From: Toxotes chatareus
Taxonomy: Eukaryota; Chordata; Actinopteri; Toxotidae
Direction: 5' to 3'
DNA length: 64,000 nt
Assembly: GCA_016801885.1 (NCBI GenBank)
Contig: CM028901.1
Location: 13,527,095-13,591,094 of the forward strand
This document shows positions 50,470 through 61,852 of this stretch, piece by piece. The notes beneath the pieces are model-generated. The model saw only the letters and a program-made list of their open reading frames with translations. It made no database searches and was not told the origin of the DNA. The translations under genes and the position numbers were made by a program. Position 1 is the stretch's first letter. Every line of letters begins with the position of its first letter.

Positions 50470-52450
50470 TGAAAGGAGAGAGAAACAGAGAATGAGAGAG
50501 AGAGAGAGAGTGATACTGAGAGAAAAGGATGAAGGAGAGAGAGGGAGAGCTGGACGGAGTGTGAGGAAGGGAAAGGGAAAGGGAAACAGAGAGAGATAGA
50601 TTTAGAAAGAGGGGCGTTTTTTTGTTTTTTTTGCCACAGTGTGGGATAGTATCACACTCTGTGGGCCAACACACTGCGGATCCAACCCACAGCCTGAAGC
50701 CAGCGTGAAGATAAAGAAACACCATTAATCAGCCATGTTGGAGGAGTCTAAATCAGAATGGCTCCTGTCAAATGCCAGACGAACACGTTTAATTCCAACC
50801 CTGGCTTTTCTTTTTACCTTTATTTCTCCTGTCTTGTTCGGCAGCATCCTGCTTCAAATCACCACATTTTCACAAACTTAGATCCAGTACAACCACAGTC
50901 ACCTGCTGCAAGTCGGCACTGGAGCAACCGGGTGTTCAGTACCTTGCTCAAGAGCAGCACAGCAGCTGTTGTAAAGGGAGCAGAGAGTGTTTCTTATTTA
51001 TTTTTGCATCACTTTCCCTTCACTTATTTTGCAATTACACTTACAACTTTAGACCTCAATTTAATCCATAGATGCTTGGTAATTAGCAGTGCACTATAAG
51101 GTTAATTCCATCTATTTTCAACCATATTGCTACTCCACAGTTCTTAAATGAGTAGTTTATAGACAGTTTTGACAGTTTTGATAAAGAAGAGTCAAACTCA
51201 AGGCCAAGATCTCCTCATTTTTAGTCCCTTGATAGATGGGAACATTCGATCCTACATTTCCCATAATTCAGTTTGATGAAGTCTCTTCATCAACCCTCCC
51301 TGCCTAATAACTCCCCACATCTTTTCAAACTCCAAAAACCTACTTTGTGTTCACATTTACAGAAATTTAATACAGGTTCAGGTGAGTTGCCAGTAAAGCT
51401 GTTCTCATTCACATTTTTATTTTTCTGTTGTCAGACAGTGGAACAAGTATGAAAGTCCTTTGAGATACAGTCACTTCCAGGCCATTTCCCTGCTGCTCTG
51501 CGCTAAAAATCCTGATTTTATAACCATGATGTCGTCTGTCAAAATCACCACACACATAAGTTATGGACAATGGCTCTGTTATATTTACTTGTAAAATGAT
51601 CCGTCAGAAAGAAAGTTAGAAACTCATTCATGTTTGTGTCAGCTGCCGTGTGGACAATTGAATGAGGCACAATGAGAGACACATTTTTGTGAAAAAGTTG
51701 CTAACGTGCTCTGAAACTCAGTAAATCTAATGACAAAGGTGCTAAGTTGGCAACGCTGCCTCTAAACGTCGGAAAAAGAGCCCAAGCTGCGATTACCCTG
51801 TCGACATCACCATGATATCATCAGCTGATACATGTTTGTATGAAATGACGCACATATAAAACAGTATTTCATGTCATAAATTCATATTTCATATGTGACT
51901 TCTGGAGAGTGCACACAGAAAAAGGTTCACATCACACAGGCACGTGAGTTTTAACATATTTCAAATGTGATGTACAATATTTCACCCATTTCAAATCATG
52001 TGCTGTTTTTTTTTTTTTGTGTGTGTGTGAGGGTAACACAGGGTGATGCACTGCCTCTTTCTCCATTTCTCTCACCTTTTTTTCTCCCACCTTTCATTCA
52101 ATAAGCAATCCGGTGCTTTAGCGTACACTCATTTACATTCCTCAGGCTGTCACTCACAAACAGACACACACAGAGAAATTGTTGCTGTATATGCCAATTT
52201 TTCAAGACTCAGAGCATTCAGTTCTCATCACTTGACACCCGCAGTTGCTCAGGTTTCAATGCTCAAACAGAAAAACCTCTCTCTCTCTTTCTCTGTGTCT
52301 TATTCCCTCGCTCACTCTGACAGTAGGTGTTGCATACTAATGTGTGTGTGTCTCAGGGGGCCGAGATGAGGAAGTCCTCTCCCATTACTCAGTGCCCACC
52401 AGCTGGGCAGGGGCAAGGGCTTCAGCAGCCAGACAGATGGTACTGTCACC
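50470..52450. other. Intergenic, no gene seen
   Basis: Polypurine DNA at 50470-50615, AT-rich unique DNA, then a complex patch at 52327-52450 that may be regulatory. Nothing coding is supported. Confidence 0.55.
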
Positions 52451-52455
52451 CCCTG

Positions 52456-52458
<3 letters not shown>

Positions 52459-52487
<29 letters not shown>
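52459..52487 (+). repeat. (CA)n microsatellite
   Basis: 14 units. Confidence 0.95.
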
Positions 52488-52489
<2 letters not shown>

Positions 52490-52539
52490 GGTGTAACAGT
52501 GAGGAGGAAGTCATTAGCTGGGAAAACCACAAGATTCCT

Positions 52540-52623
52540 TATTGAACGGGAGGGGAAGAAGAGGGGTGAGGGAGATACAAAGAGGGAGGAAAAAAGGGAG
52601 ATGGGGAAATAGAGAGAGCGAGA

Positions 52624-52664
<41 letters not shown>
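52540..52664 (+). repeat. Polypurine tract ending in (GA)n
   Basis: GGGAGG/GAGAAA-type purines with a pure (GA)n at 52634-52664. Confidence 0.9.
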
Positions 52665-52666
<2 letters not shown>

Positions 52667-52780
52667 TTTATCCTAAACTGAGTTCTGCTGAGGCAATCTG
52701 TCATGGTTGAAGTAATTGCCCTCGTCTTGCGTGAATGAAGTGATCTGTCATCGCCCACTGCATTACTGCCTTAAGAACTG

Positions 52781-52786
<6 letters not shown>

Positions 52787-52849
<63 letters not shown>
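52787..52849 (+). repeat. Long (CA)n microsatellite
   Basis: 63 bp of uninterrupted CA, the longest in the window. Confidence 0.98.
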
Positions 52850-52851
<2 letters not shown>

Positions 52852-53599
52852 TCAGAAAGCCATGACCCTCCTGAACGCTCCAACTCAGATGCACGCAGCT
52901 GTGACATCTTGAATAAACCGCCCTTCAAAAAATTTCAGCGGAGGGAAAAAAAAAGAAAAAAAGATGGCTAGTCTCTCTCTCTCTCCTTCCTTTCCCTCAC
53001 TCATAATCGCTCTTTGTCTCTGCAGAGAAAGAGTGCGAGTGTTGCGGAGAGTAAAGTGGCTGATTCTGGCTCTGTTTTATCAGTAAGAATAGAGAGGGCT
53101 AGGGTCTCATTAGGTCAACATCCTCTGGTCTTAGATTGTAGCTTATTTGGTTTGGTTGATGCACTGTGTTGAATGAGAAAACAAAGCAGGAGGGGAGGTA
53201 TAATTGCACTTTAACTGCTGCTATCGGACTAATATTTGTCCATGTGGTGAAAAGAGACATTAGTCACGTTGATTAGGAGTCATTATCGGAGTGTCGGGCG
53301 GTGATCTGGGCTGAATGGCTGCACACGTTGGATGAATCTTGACCACTTTGTGTGACAAAATATTGAAAGCAATCAAATTTGTGTTTGAATACAAAGAATA
53401 TTTACAAAGACTACACAGTCACTTTGTATAGTTTTCACACAAATGCCTGTATATCACACTGTTTCAGACACATACTCTGAAACTAATCAGGTTTGCAGAG
53501 GACACCACATCAGTAGGCTTTGTCGCATATGGATATTTGGTGTTTTAAAAAAAGAGACTGTAATTTTTCCATAGCACTGATTTATTCATGCTAACTTCT

Positions 53600-53735
53600 T
53601 CTATCACAGTTGCATGCTGGGAGCCAGTCCAGAGTGTACCCTGCCTCACACCTCATGTCAGCTGGGATCAGCTCAAGCCGCCTCTCCCCCTTGACCTTCA
53701 AGCATAAGCAGGTACAACTAATGGATGGATCAATA
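53600..53735 (+). repeat. Non-LTR retrotransposon 3'-tail-like repeat
   Basis: GCTGGGAGCCAGTCCAGAGT, then GTACCCTGCCTCACACCTCATG, TCAGCTGGGATCAGCTC and the terminal AATGGATGGATC match in order a well-known teleost repeat whose end is (ATGG)n. Truncated at the 5' side, as usual for such elements. Confidence 0.65.
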
Positions 53736-53740
53736 CGAAG

Positions 53741-53890
53741 CTGAAGCCAAGAGACTGTTACCTTAGCTTAGCATAAAGACTGAAAACAGGGAGTTAAAAA
53801 AAATCCACAAACACAATTAATTAACATGTTATTTTTCTTTTGTTTAATCCGCTAAAGTGTGAAACAGCAGTTTGTGGTATTATGGGGATG
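53741..53890 (+). repeat. Teleost dispersed repeat (TTAGCTTAGC family), plus copy
   Basis: ACCTTAGCTTAGCATAAAGA followed by CTGAAAACAGG, then TAATTAACATGTTATTTTTC, TTGTTTAATCCG and GTTTGTGGTATTATGGGG. Best preserved of the three copies; it directly follows the (ATGG)n repeat. Confidence 0.65.
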
Positions 53891-53899
53891 TTACATGCT

Positions 53900-56800
53900 G
53901 GATGAGAGCAGTGACTCCACTGGCTTCCTTACAGCCTCATGATAAAGACGAGACTCAACATCAGTCTTCTTATCTAACTCCTGGGAAAAAGGGAATAAAT
54001 GTTTCCAAACTTTTCCAAACTTTAACTACAGTTTATTTGCCATACCCTTGATCTTCTCCTAGTTTTAACTGAACCACAGTTGGAATTCATTGATTTTGTG
54101 GAAGGAAGTAATTTTAAGAAAATACTGGCACTGGACATAATCTCTGGTTTTGCAGAATTGTCCAATATTAATATTATTTGCTGGCAATTGTCTTATTATG
54201 GCTGGTTTCAAGACTAGCATTGGGGGAATCACTTATTAATTATATATTTAGCATGAACAGGGTCTAATCTGAAGTGAAAATTCAGTTTCACTTGTTGTTT
54301 CACTTCAGATGTGTCCATATCACCTTTTACAAAAGCTTCCATGTTAAAATGAACACATGTACCATTAAATGCGATGCAACAACCAGTGTAACAGCCGTGA
54401 AGTAAATTCCACATCAGTGCAGTTTAAAGTGTTGGCACTGTCACAGGGTGTGGATTCAACTTTATGGAAATTTTTGAGGAGTTTTGTAGAGTTTTGTGTA
54501 GAATTGCATATATTGTACAGGTGTTACTACCCCCCTGTACATGCACTACCTTAAATCACAGATGCACCCCCACATGCACAGCGACTCGCCACCGCCTCCG
54601 TCACCTCCACACATGCACACTCACACAAACAGACGGTCAAATAGACATACAGTCTGTCATATTTGCGGCTGGTAAACAAGCACTGAGAGGCTGTTAAAGC
54701 CTGCAAGCTGAGTAAACCAGAGACAACAGTGTGCTTAATGAACTGGGCTGCCTCCCAGCACAACATCTCATCACCACTTGGACTTAAACAAACCACTCAG
54801 CTGCTAATTGGCCAAGCTGCATGGAGCCGCTGTGAGGAATGTATGCTCCCCACCTCCACTGTTGCTTCTCAAAGGTTTGACAGACAGCAGCAAGACAGAC
54901 TCTGTTATTGAGTCTTTGCACGGATATGTGACAGTCTGGCCTTCTGCTAGGTTTGACTGTGTACATCCATACATGCACTGAGTCACTCTATAGTCTTGTG
55001 CACTTCCACTATAATTTGTGTTGATGTTTTTTTTTTTTTTTTTTTTTTTTACAAATTTCCATCTCACAGTGTATTTTAATATGTTTTAATTGCTAAAATT
55101 GTTAGTGCATATAGTTTGAGGTTACAATTTGCACCTCACTTCCCAGGAAGCACTTGTCAATCAAACAGCAGACAGTGTCGTGACATGTTTCTCTTGAATT
55201 TTTGGATGATAAAGTCTGAGTTTCTGCAAGTGCACTGCTCTTTTCCTTGTCTGTTTAGCTGTGGTAGCTATTATTGCTAACTTCCCAGTTCTTCTTCTGT
55301 TGATTCTGAACAAACAAATAAAGCCCATCACTTCCTGTGTGCCAGAGGATTTTGACCAGGAAAACCCTATCAGACACCAGGTGCTTAGATTAGCAAATGC
55401 AAAGATTCATAAACTGAGTATAAGCTGAATTATATTATTTGCAAACAAACATTTATTTATATGAAATGTTACAGATTATTCCTTCATTCTCTCTGTGTTA
55501 TATCCAGTCACTTTTCCTGCTGCACTGTCTCAATTTTCCCTACACACATCCTTAAAAGCATCATCTCACTTTTATTTCTCAGTTTTAGAAATGCACCTCT
55601 AAACTGATATGTTTAAATAATCATATGACTTATGTCTCATATAAGTAATGTCAGACTGAATGCCTCTGTGAAGTAAAAGAACAAATTATGGTGGAACCAC
55701 CAGTGGCTACATGTGCAGCCAGTGATTCACTAACTACAACATTTTTCTGGAGGTACATATTTCTCCTCCGGGTCAGACCAACCTCATCGCAGGGTGGAGA
55801 TGTTTCGAGCGAGTGTAGGGTTTAGGAGGAAGTTGACAGAGCTTAAGAGCAGGAAACACACCCATATGACTCGTGGTCAAAGCCTGAAAGTAAACTAAAA
55901 AAAAAATGCCAGCACATCTTCTGCAGTTAGTTCAAGTTCATGTATCTGTTTGCATTACCTTAGCTTTGGTTTATTCAGGGAGTGTGGAAATAGTTGTGAC
56001 AAGGATATGAATGATATGGATATTGAGGGTGGATTTCAGTACAGATGATAATAATACATTTTTCATTGTTTTCAATGTCAGAGCATTTTCGTGCCAAAAA
56101 TTCCCCCAAACTTACAATGGATTTCCGTTTAAGACAGTCAATGATTAACTGTAATTAAACTGTAGTTGAAAGTTGGTCTCTAGGTTTAAACAGCAGGATT
56201 TATACTCTGAGCTTTGACATAATTTAATTTATTTGCAGTTTGGAGGTCGGCTCAGCTTAGCTGGCTAGCTAACATAACTGCAAATGGATGAATCTTAACT
56301 TGTAGCTTCACGCTGAGGAAGAAACTCCTGGAGTGTTTCTGTGGGCATTCATGGGGGCTAATGCTAAGGTTACAGTTGATGGTCAGTAAGTACCTCCAGG
56401 CTGTGAGGTGGCTGTTTTTACATTTCTGCACATTAAATACAGAAGATGTAACATGTTGTGTAGGATGTGGATCAGTTTAGAGGCATCTTTGTGCACCTTG
56501 ACCTCAGTGAAGACGCACCAAATAATGTAACTCAGTACTTTTCCTGCTGTGTATTAGTGAAGTAATGTGATAACTTTTTCGAGTAATGTGATGAGTAATG
56601 AATTTCAGCATTAAAAATGTGTTTTTTCTCCTCAACTTTTTCTCCTCAAAGAACTCTCACATTCTCGACTGGCAGTTTGGTGCCCAGTGTCTACAAATGA
56701 AACCAAGGTAATGGAACTGCAAACAGTCTCATTGGACGTCTTTTGAACAACAGTCTCCACGTGAGCATTTAAACCACTGTGTGGCAGTAAAATCATTACA

Positions 56801-57130
56801 TGATGAAACAACATTTGTGGCAGGACTTTTAGAGAAAGACATCCCTGAGTGTGTCTGGCAAAATCACACTTTCACTGCCATCATATCAGCAAGCATTGGC
56901 TGGTATCCCATTAGTACTGACATGTCAGTGAGGACTTATCTTTCAGTTTTGTCTAACTGCACAGTAACAACATAGTCATACTGTAATTAGTCAAACACAC
57001 AGCAACATCTCGACATTAAAAAGTACAAAGCTTTTGGAAACAAACAACCTTATGACATAAACTGCAAGTTTCTATTTCAGCTGGATGAAAGAGACACACC
57101 AGCTCCCTCTCACTAGCAGTTAATAGGTGA
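53900..57130. other. Intergenic, no gene seen
   Basis: AT-rich unique DNA. Features: a foldback with three AAGTGAAA words (54267-54310), T run 55027-55050, A run near 55899. AAGTA/AGTAATGTGA words at 56530-56600 recall a teleost repeat but are too short to assign. Confidence 0.55.
54267..54310. promoter_or_regulatory. Inverted repeat with three IRF/PRDM1-type words
   Basis: Perfect 13-bp arms (ATCTGAAGTGAAA / TTTCACTTCAGAT) around an 18-base loop that itself contains AGTTTCACTT. The core AAGTGAAA therefore occurs three times in 44 bp, once on plus and twice on minus. AAGTGAAA is the core of ETS-IRF composite and PRDM1 sites. Confidence 0.4.
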
Positions 57131-57134
57131 TTAA

Positions 57135-57440
57135 GCCCTGTTGCAGACAGTGGGCCACAGGGAGCCAATTGATCTGACCCTTGACCCCTCACTCAGATGG
57201 AGGGGGTGGCTGGAGGTCAGGCCTGTAAGGGATACCCTCTTTATCCTTCTCCATGAACAGGAGCTCAAAGCTGGGGGAGGCACCCAGCCAGGATCCCTGG
57301 GTCTCTGGGGCTCCCCACCACCAGCATCACATTCATATGGTCAATATGAGCCAAAGAGCAAACACCTTGGTGCTCTGTGGCCCCCGTGATGCTTTGACCT
57401 GAGCTGAGTATCTTTGATTTTCCCAAGGGTGACTTATCTT
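57135..57440. promoter_or_regulatory. Candidate enhancer rich in nuclear-receptor half-sites
   Basis: TGACCC-T-TGACCC at 57175-57187 is a near-ideal DR1. Further half-sites are GGAGGTCAGG near 57212 and CTTTGACCTGAG near 57393, with AGGGTGACTT near 57426 and a GTATCTTTGATTTT (TCF/LEF-like) word near 57408. The segment is complex and GC-balanced in an AT-rich context. One + frame (82 codons) is open but unlike any known domain. Confidence 0.4.
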
Positions 57441-57734
57441 TGCTTTGAATAGACTCCTATCGGATGAGCACAGAATAAAGACTGCAAATGAAAACATACA
57501 GTCACACAAAATTTGTTATATGTGATGAGATGGGATCCAATCCTAACCTCCTCAGCTCGGTGATCTCTGTCAGTCCTGAAGTGAAGACTGAGCTGATCCT
57601 TCTCTCAGTCAAGGACTTGTAGGGGATTTTCAGTGGAGAGGACTGTGTAATGCCACTTCTCTTTGAGGTATCCATTGAAGTCAGCACTATTGCATTAAGC
57701 TTACTGGTCTTCCTGAGGGCACCTTTTCATCACA

Positions 57735-57737
<3 letters not shown>

Positions 57738-57778
<41 letters not shown>
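57738..57778 (+). repeat. (CA)n microsatellite
   Basis: About 20 units. Confidence 0.97.
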
Positions 57779-57779
<1 letters not shown>

Positions 57780-57959
57780 ATCCCTCACACTCCCCCTTTT
57801 AAGTTGAGGTATTGTCTTTAACAGCATTATAACGGTATCATTCCGCTCCCACTGTGAACAACAAAGACAAGAAACGCCAAATCCTAGAACACAGCAATCT
57901 GAGTGTATGTGTGTGTGGCGGGTATGTGTGTGTGTGGGTGCTCTTTAAAGCAATGCTAA

Positions 57960-58400
57960 TGGGCCCTAAGAAGCATTAAAGTGACCCCTACTGTAACAAA
58001 AGAGTTAATAATCCGTTTAGAAAACAATCAGATCCCTGGCCATGAGAAAAGCCCCCCGCTAAGTCTTTCTGTAAAGAGGAGGAGGTGGGAATTCACCTTT
58101 TTTTTTCTTCCAGTCAGCAATCTTGTTGAACATCACTTGTTTTCATCGTTCTCTCTATGGGGAATGATGGAACTGTATTTAATGGCAGCTCTCAGCCGCT
58201 GTCGGCGAATATAAAGACAACACAGTTATGTTTCACAAGCAGGGCCACCATTTTGAGCGATTCAAAGTGACCCTTGCTGGAGGTCAGGGTTTGTTATCAG
58301 TCCCCATCCACTGTAAATGAGTCCCATTGGACTTCTAAAGGAGCTATTAACAAACAAACGCTGGCGCGCCCCTTAATTGCTAATGATAGGGTCTTTGTCT
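57960..58400. promoter_or_regulatory. Candidate conserved non-coding element
   Basis: Non-repetitive island with CTATTAACAAACAAACG (forkhead type), CTTAATTGCTAATGATAG (homeodomain type), GTCTTTGTCTAG (SOX type) and a GGCGCGCC site. The short + frame at 57981-58214 shows no domain. Confidence 0.35.
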
Positions 58401-58499
58401 AGTGTTTCCCCTCTGGGTCAAAATGTTCAACCAACAGGATCCATCTCCAGGCGAGTGGCTGTCAGGTCACTCTGCTGCTGATATAATAGGTGATATAAG

Positions 58500-59690
58500 C
58501 CTTTAAGACCATGAATGACATCTCCCATGCTGCATGTCAAATATCATCATGATTTAAAAAGTGTTAAAAGCGATAAACTAAGTACAAGCTCAGTGTGAGG
58601 CATCATAAAACTTTGGGTGGCTGAATGTATTACCTCAGGCTTGCAGGCTTATCTGTTATGCGTCAGTGATCCATCTGTTTTAACATCAGGTCAGAGTTGA
58701 ATCTATCACTGCTTATCTTTGCTGTCAAGTAGGTGAGGACAGGTTTTCTCTTTATCTCTCTGCTGCTTGTTCTTCCTTCCCTCCCTCTGGTCTCTCCACA
58801 ATCTCGACATCCTGGAAACTGATCACAAAGCTTGTGGATGACAATTTATTTAGCAAAAATAATAATCAGGGTGAAGAAATGTGGTAGTGAGATGAGATCA
58901 TTTTGCTTCCTAACAGTTCTTATCTAGTGTCATTCTCTTGATAGTGGTCGAGTGGCCAGACTTGCTCTTCTGTGTGTTTTCAGGAAATTAACATTTGTAG
59001 GAAAAGGTAGTTGTATTTTTATTAGTGTGTACATGTGGATAGTTTGGAGTTGTTTAAAGGCAGCTTTGATGGAGCTGGACTGAGTAACAGTTACTTTATT
59101 AAATTACTGCAAAGTATTACTTTTGCTTTTCTGTAATCACGAAAGCAACAAAATTATCTTTTCAATGAGCAGTATGTAAAATCATTTCAAGAAATTATCC
59201 AGACACTTCTCTGTCATACAGAATCATGTAAACTATTTATTCAGTAAGTTTTTCTGTCCTTTGTGGGAATGTATGAGGACACTGTGTGGAAATGTCACTC
59301 TCAGAATTTGGACACTTGAGTAAAAGGGTGGACAGTAAAAAAAAAGTTCATTATATTGTAAATATGGAATGATTTCAAGCTCAAACCACAGACAACACCT
59401 TCAGCTCCTGCTCTAAGCTAACATTATTTCCAGCAGTCTGTCTGTTCTTGGAATTAATGACTGTAATGTAATTGCTGATGTTGAAATTGTAATTCCTCAC
59501 ATTACTTGTTGCTGAAAAAGTGATAATATTATGTGTAATATGTTACTATGGACATTTTATTTTAACCCTTAATCACTGCTGCAAATTCAGTATTGTATGC
59601 ACAGCAGAAGTGAGTTCTAGCCAATAGTCTCTACGAATGCCAAATAAGCTAATTGTTTAATCATTATTGCATTACTCCTATCATCTCTCC
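58500..59690. other. Intergenic, nothing recognised
   Basis: AT-rich DNA; weak GTAACAGTTACTTTATTAAA and AAGTATTACTTTT words at 59085-59130 suggest a decayed teleost repeat. No gene. Confidence 0.55.
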
Positions 59691-59699
59691 TTTGTTGAA

Positions 59700-59935
59700 G
59701 TGTTAGCAAACTGGGTGTCTTACCTCCTGCAAATTACCCAGGAGGAAACGGCCATTGCGAGTGGATTGTGGGACTTTATTCGAATGTTTCCTGCGGTAAG
59801 TTATTCCTTTGTCTGGGCCAAGCTAATAGCGGGGAATGGGATTCAAATAGAGTCAAGCTGCCTCCTGAGATCCCTCAATCCACCGTCGCCATAAAAAGAG
59901 GTCTGAGGCCAGTCTAAATATTTGGTAGTCTTAGC
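59700..59935. promoter_or_regulatory. Candidate conserved non-coding element
   Basis: Complex island containing GCAAATTACCC, CTTTATTCGAATG, TTCCTTTGTCTGG (SOX type), CCAAGCTAATAGC, GGGATTCAAATAG and CGCCATAAAAAG (HOX/CDX type). No simple repeats, and ends shortly before a (CA)n tract. Lies 2.3-2.5 kb upstream of the irx start codon. Confidence 0.4.
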
Positions 59936-59951
59936 AGGTTCATGTTAAAAG

Positions 59952-59992
59952 ACACACACACACACACACACACACAGCACACACACACACAC
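59952..59992 (+). repeat. (CA)n microsatellite, once interrupted
   Basis: CA units with a single GCA interruption. Confidence 0.95.
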
Positions 59993-60169
59993 GTGGTGAA
60001 TGCACAAGCAGGCCGAGGCTGTGAAGTTGAATGGCATAGCTCAAAGCCTTCCTCCCCCTATCCCTGCCTCTTTCTCTCTCTAAACCGCCAAACCATTCTC
60101 CCCCTTTCTCCAGCTCAGAGGAATTCATTAACTGCCTCTCCACAGAGACACTATGGAAATCAGGCAGCT

Positions 60170-60410
60170 ACAAAGGCAGAGAGAGAGAGGCAGGGAGAGA
60201 GAGAGAGAGAGGGAGGGAGAGAGGAGGGAGGGGTGACAGTGGTGGTGGTGGTGGTGGTGAATGGGGCTATATTATCCTATTAGATGGTGGATATGTCTCG
60301 TTTCCCTCCCCTGTCATGAGAAAAACATTAATTTTAAGTGAGAAACGAGACAGAGGGAGGGAGAGAGAGTGGGATGGAGGGAGAGAGAGAGAGAGAGGGA
60401 AATGGTGAGG
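60170..60410 (+). repeat. Polypurine block with (GA)n, (GGGA)n and (GGT)n
   Basis: (GA)n at about 60178-60230, (GGT)n at 60240-60259, and a second purine block at about 60345-60402. Confidence 0.9.
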
Positions 60411-60414
60411 GTCT

Positions 60415-60530
60415 TTAACATTGCTCTTTTATCGAGCTGAAATGGAGAGTCCCCTGGCTCCATTTACCTTGGCAATGAGGATAGAGCCGCTCTCCATGAA
60501 TGCCATTTAAAATGCCATGGAGATTAAGCA
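60415..60530. promoter_or_regulatory. Candidate conserved non-coding element
   Basis: Complex 115-bp island wedged between simple repeats: TTTATCGAGC, CTCCATTTACCTTGGC, CCATTTAAAATGCCATGG, AGATTAAGCATCC. Position about 1.7 kb upstream of the irx start makes a proximal enhancer plausible. Confidence 0.35.
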
Positions 60531-60532
60531 TC

Positions 60533-60533
<1 letters not shown>

Positions 60534-60589
<56 letters not shown>

Positions 60590-60590
60590 G
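60534..60590 (+). repeat. (CT)n-(CA)n-(CAG)8 compound microsatellite
   Basis: Three repeat types abut: CT units, CA units to 60568, then eight CAG units (60567-60590). Confidence 0.95.
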
Positions 60591-60839
60591 TGGCGGTGTG
60601 CTCGTCATAATATGTGTTTAGGAAAACAGCTTTGAGATTCATGAGTAAAGCCCTCTAGGTGCCAGCGCTGAGGAGGGAAGCGAACGGAGAAAGAGACAGA
60701 GAGGACCATCACTTAGCCAGAGTGGGCTTTAAGCACTGTAATTAAATCATTAAACCCCCCCTCCTCCTCCATCCCTCCCTCACACCCACCAGCCCACCAC
60801 CCCTTCCTCTCCTCTCTCCCTCTCTCTCTCTCTCTGCTC

Positions 60840-61000
60840 TGCCAAGCTCATCAGGGGCTCCAGTGTGAAATGATGAATCTGTATTTACGGGGATGGAGTA
60901 ATTACACAGCTAACCTCTGAGGGAACCCAGGAGGGCCACAGGGCCACTGAGCAGGGCGCAGGGTGCTCAACCTCATTAGCACTGCCGGAGTATGTGCATG
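60840..61000. promoter_or_regulatory. Candidate conserved non-coding element
   Basis: Complex island after a CT-rich tract. It carries GTATTTACGG (forkhead type), GAGTAATTACAC (palindromic homeodomain site) and CCTCATTAGCAC. Lies 1.2-1.4 kb upstream of the start codon. Confidence 0.4.
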
Positions 61001-61467
61001 TGTGTGTGACAGAGTGTATGAAACTGAGTGTGGGTGGGTGCGTGTCTATTCAAAGGAGCAGATTGAAGCAGAGCTTGTGTTTTGATAGTCAAGCCTGTCA
61101 ATGAGGAAACATGGGTCTGCATCCTTCCATATTATTAGGGTCAAGTTTTACAGTTTCCCCCCATAAAAATAACTAATTTTCTTGTATCTCAAATCTAGAG
61201 TTTACACTTGTACTGCCTTTTTCTAAAACCAGGCATACTCTGCAACATCAGTGACTTTATACCTGGGCCTGACAGAGTACAGTGGTCCATTCTTCTCAGC
61301 AAACATCTGTCATTTTCCACTCCACAGCTCCTGTGTGTGCTCCATATCTCTGCTTATCTCTTATCCTCGTCAATCTCTGTCATTACCGTCCGTCTCCTTT
61401 ATCTTCGCTCTAAAAAAAAAAAAATGCTCCACTGACTTCCGTCGATAATCACGGACATTCCTTGCAG

Positions 61468-61555
61468 ATCTGGCCGACCATATCTATGCCTCCCGGCCCA
61501 TCTGCCGGCCAGGATGTCCCGGCATACCCTGCGGATCAGCTGTCAAAGCGTGGAG
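61468..61555 (+). other. Exon-like segment upstream of irx (unverified)
   Basis: CATTCCTTGCAG precedes and GGAG|GTAAAA follows an 88-base, GC-rich segment lying between A runs. All three + frames are open inside it; one reads IWPTISMPPGPSAGQDVPAY. It could be an alternative 5' exon of the irx gene, part of another transcript, or conserved non-coding DNA. No ATG in that frame joins it obviously to irx exon 1. Confidence 0.25.
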
Positions 61556-61828
61556 GTAAAAAAAAAAAAAAAAAAACTAGAGAGCGATACGTTCAAAGTT
61601 CAGCGGTTAATCATGTTATTATTTTGCTTCAAAATTGTTATTATTGTTTCTCTTGCATTATAACAATATGAGCACAAAAGTGTGTCTGTTCTGGTGGTGC
61701 ATTTGTTAAATAAAGCTATACTGACCACAAAAAGGCAAGCATAAACATGGACACACTACACATGCACACACTTCACAGGTTTCCTTTTCTGTGCAAACAC
61801 AGTGAAGACTGCAGAAATTAGATCACAC

Positions 61829-61852
61829 TCACACACACACACACACACACAC
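61829..61852 (+). repeat. (CA)n microsatellite at the promoter
   Basis: About 11 units immediately upstream of the irx promoter region. Confidence 0.95.

Noticed and set aside
52312..52758. 148-codon minus-strand open frame
   Set aside because: Built from (GA)n and (CA)n tracts read as SLSL and CVCV; stop-free by composition.
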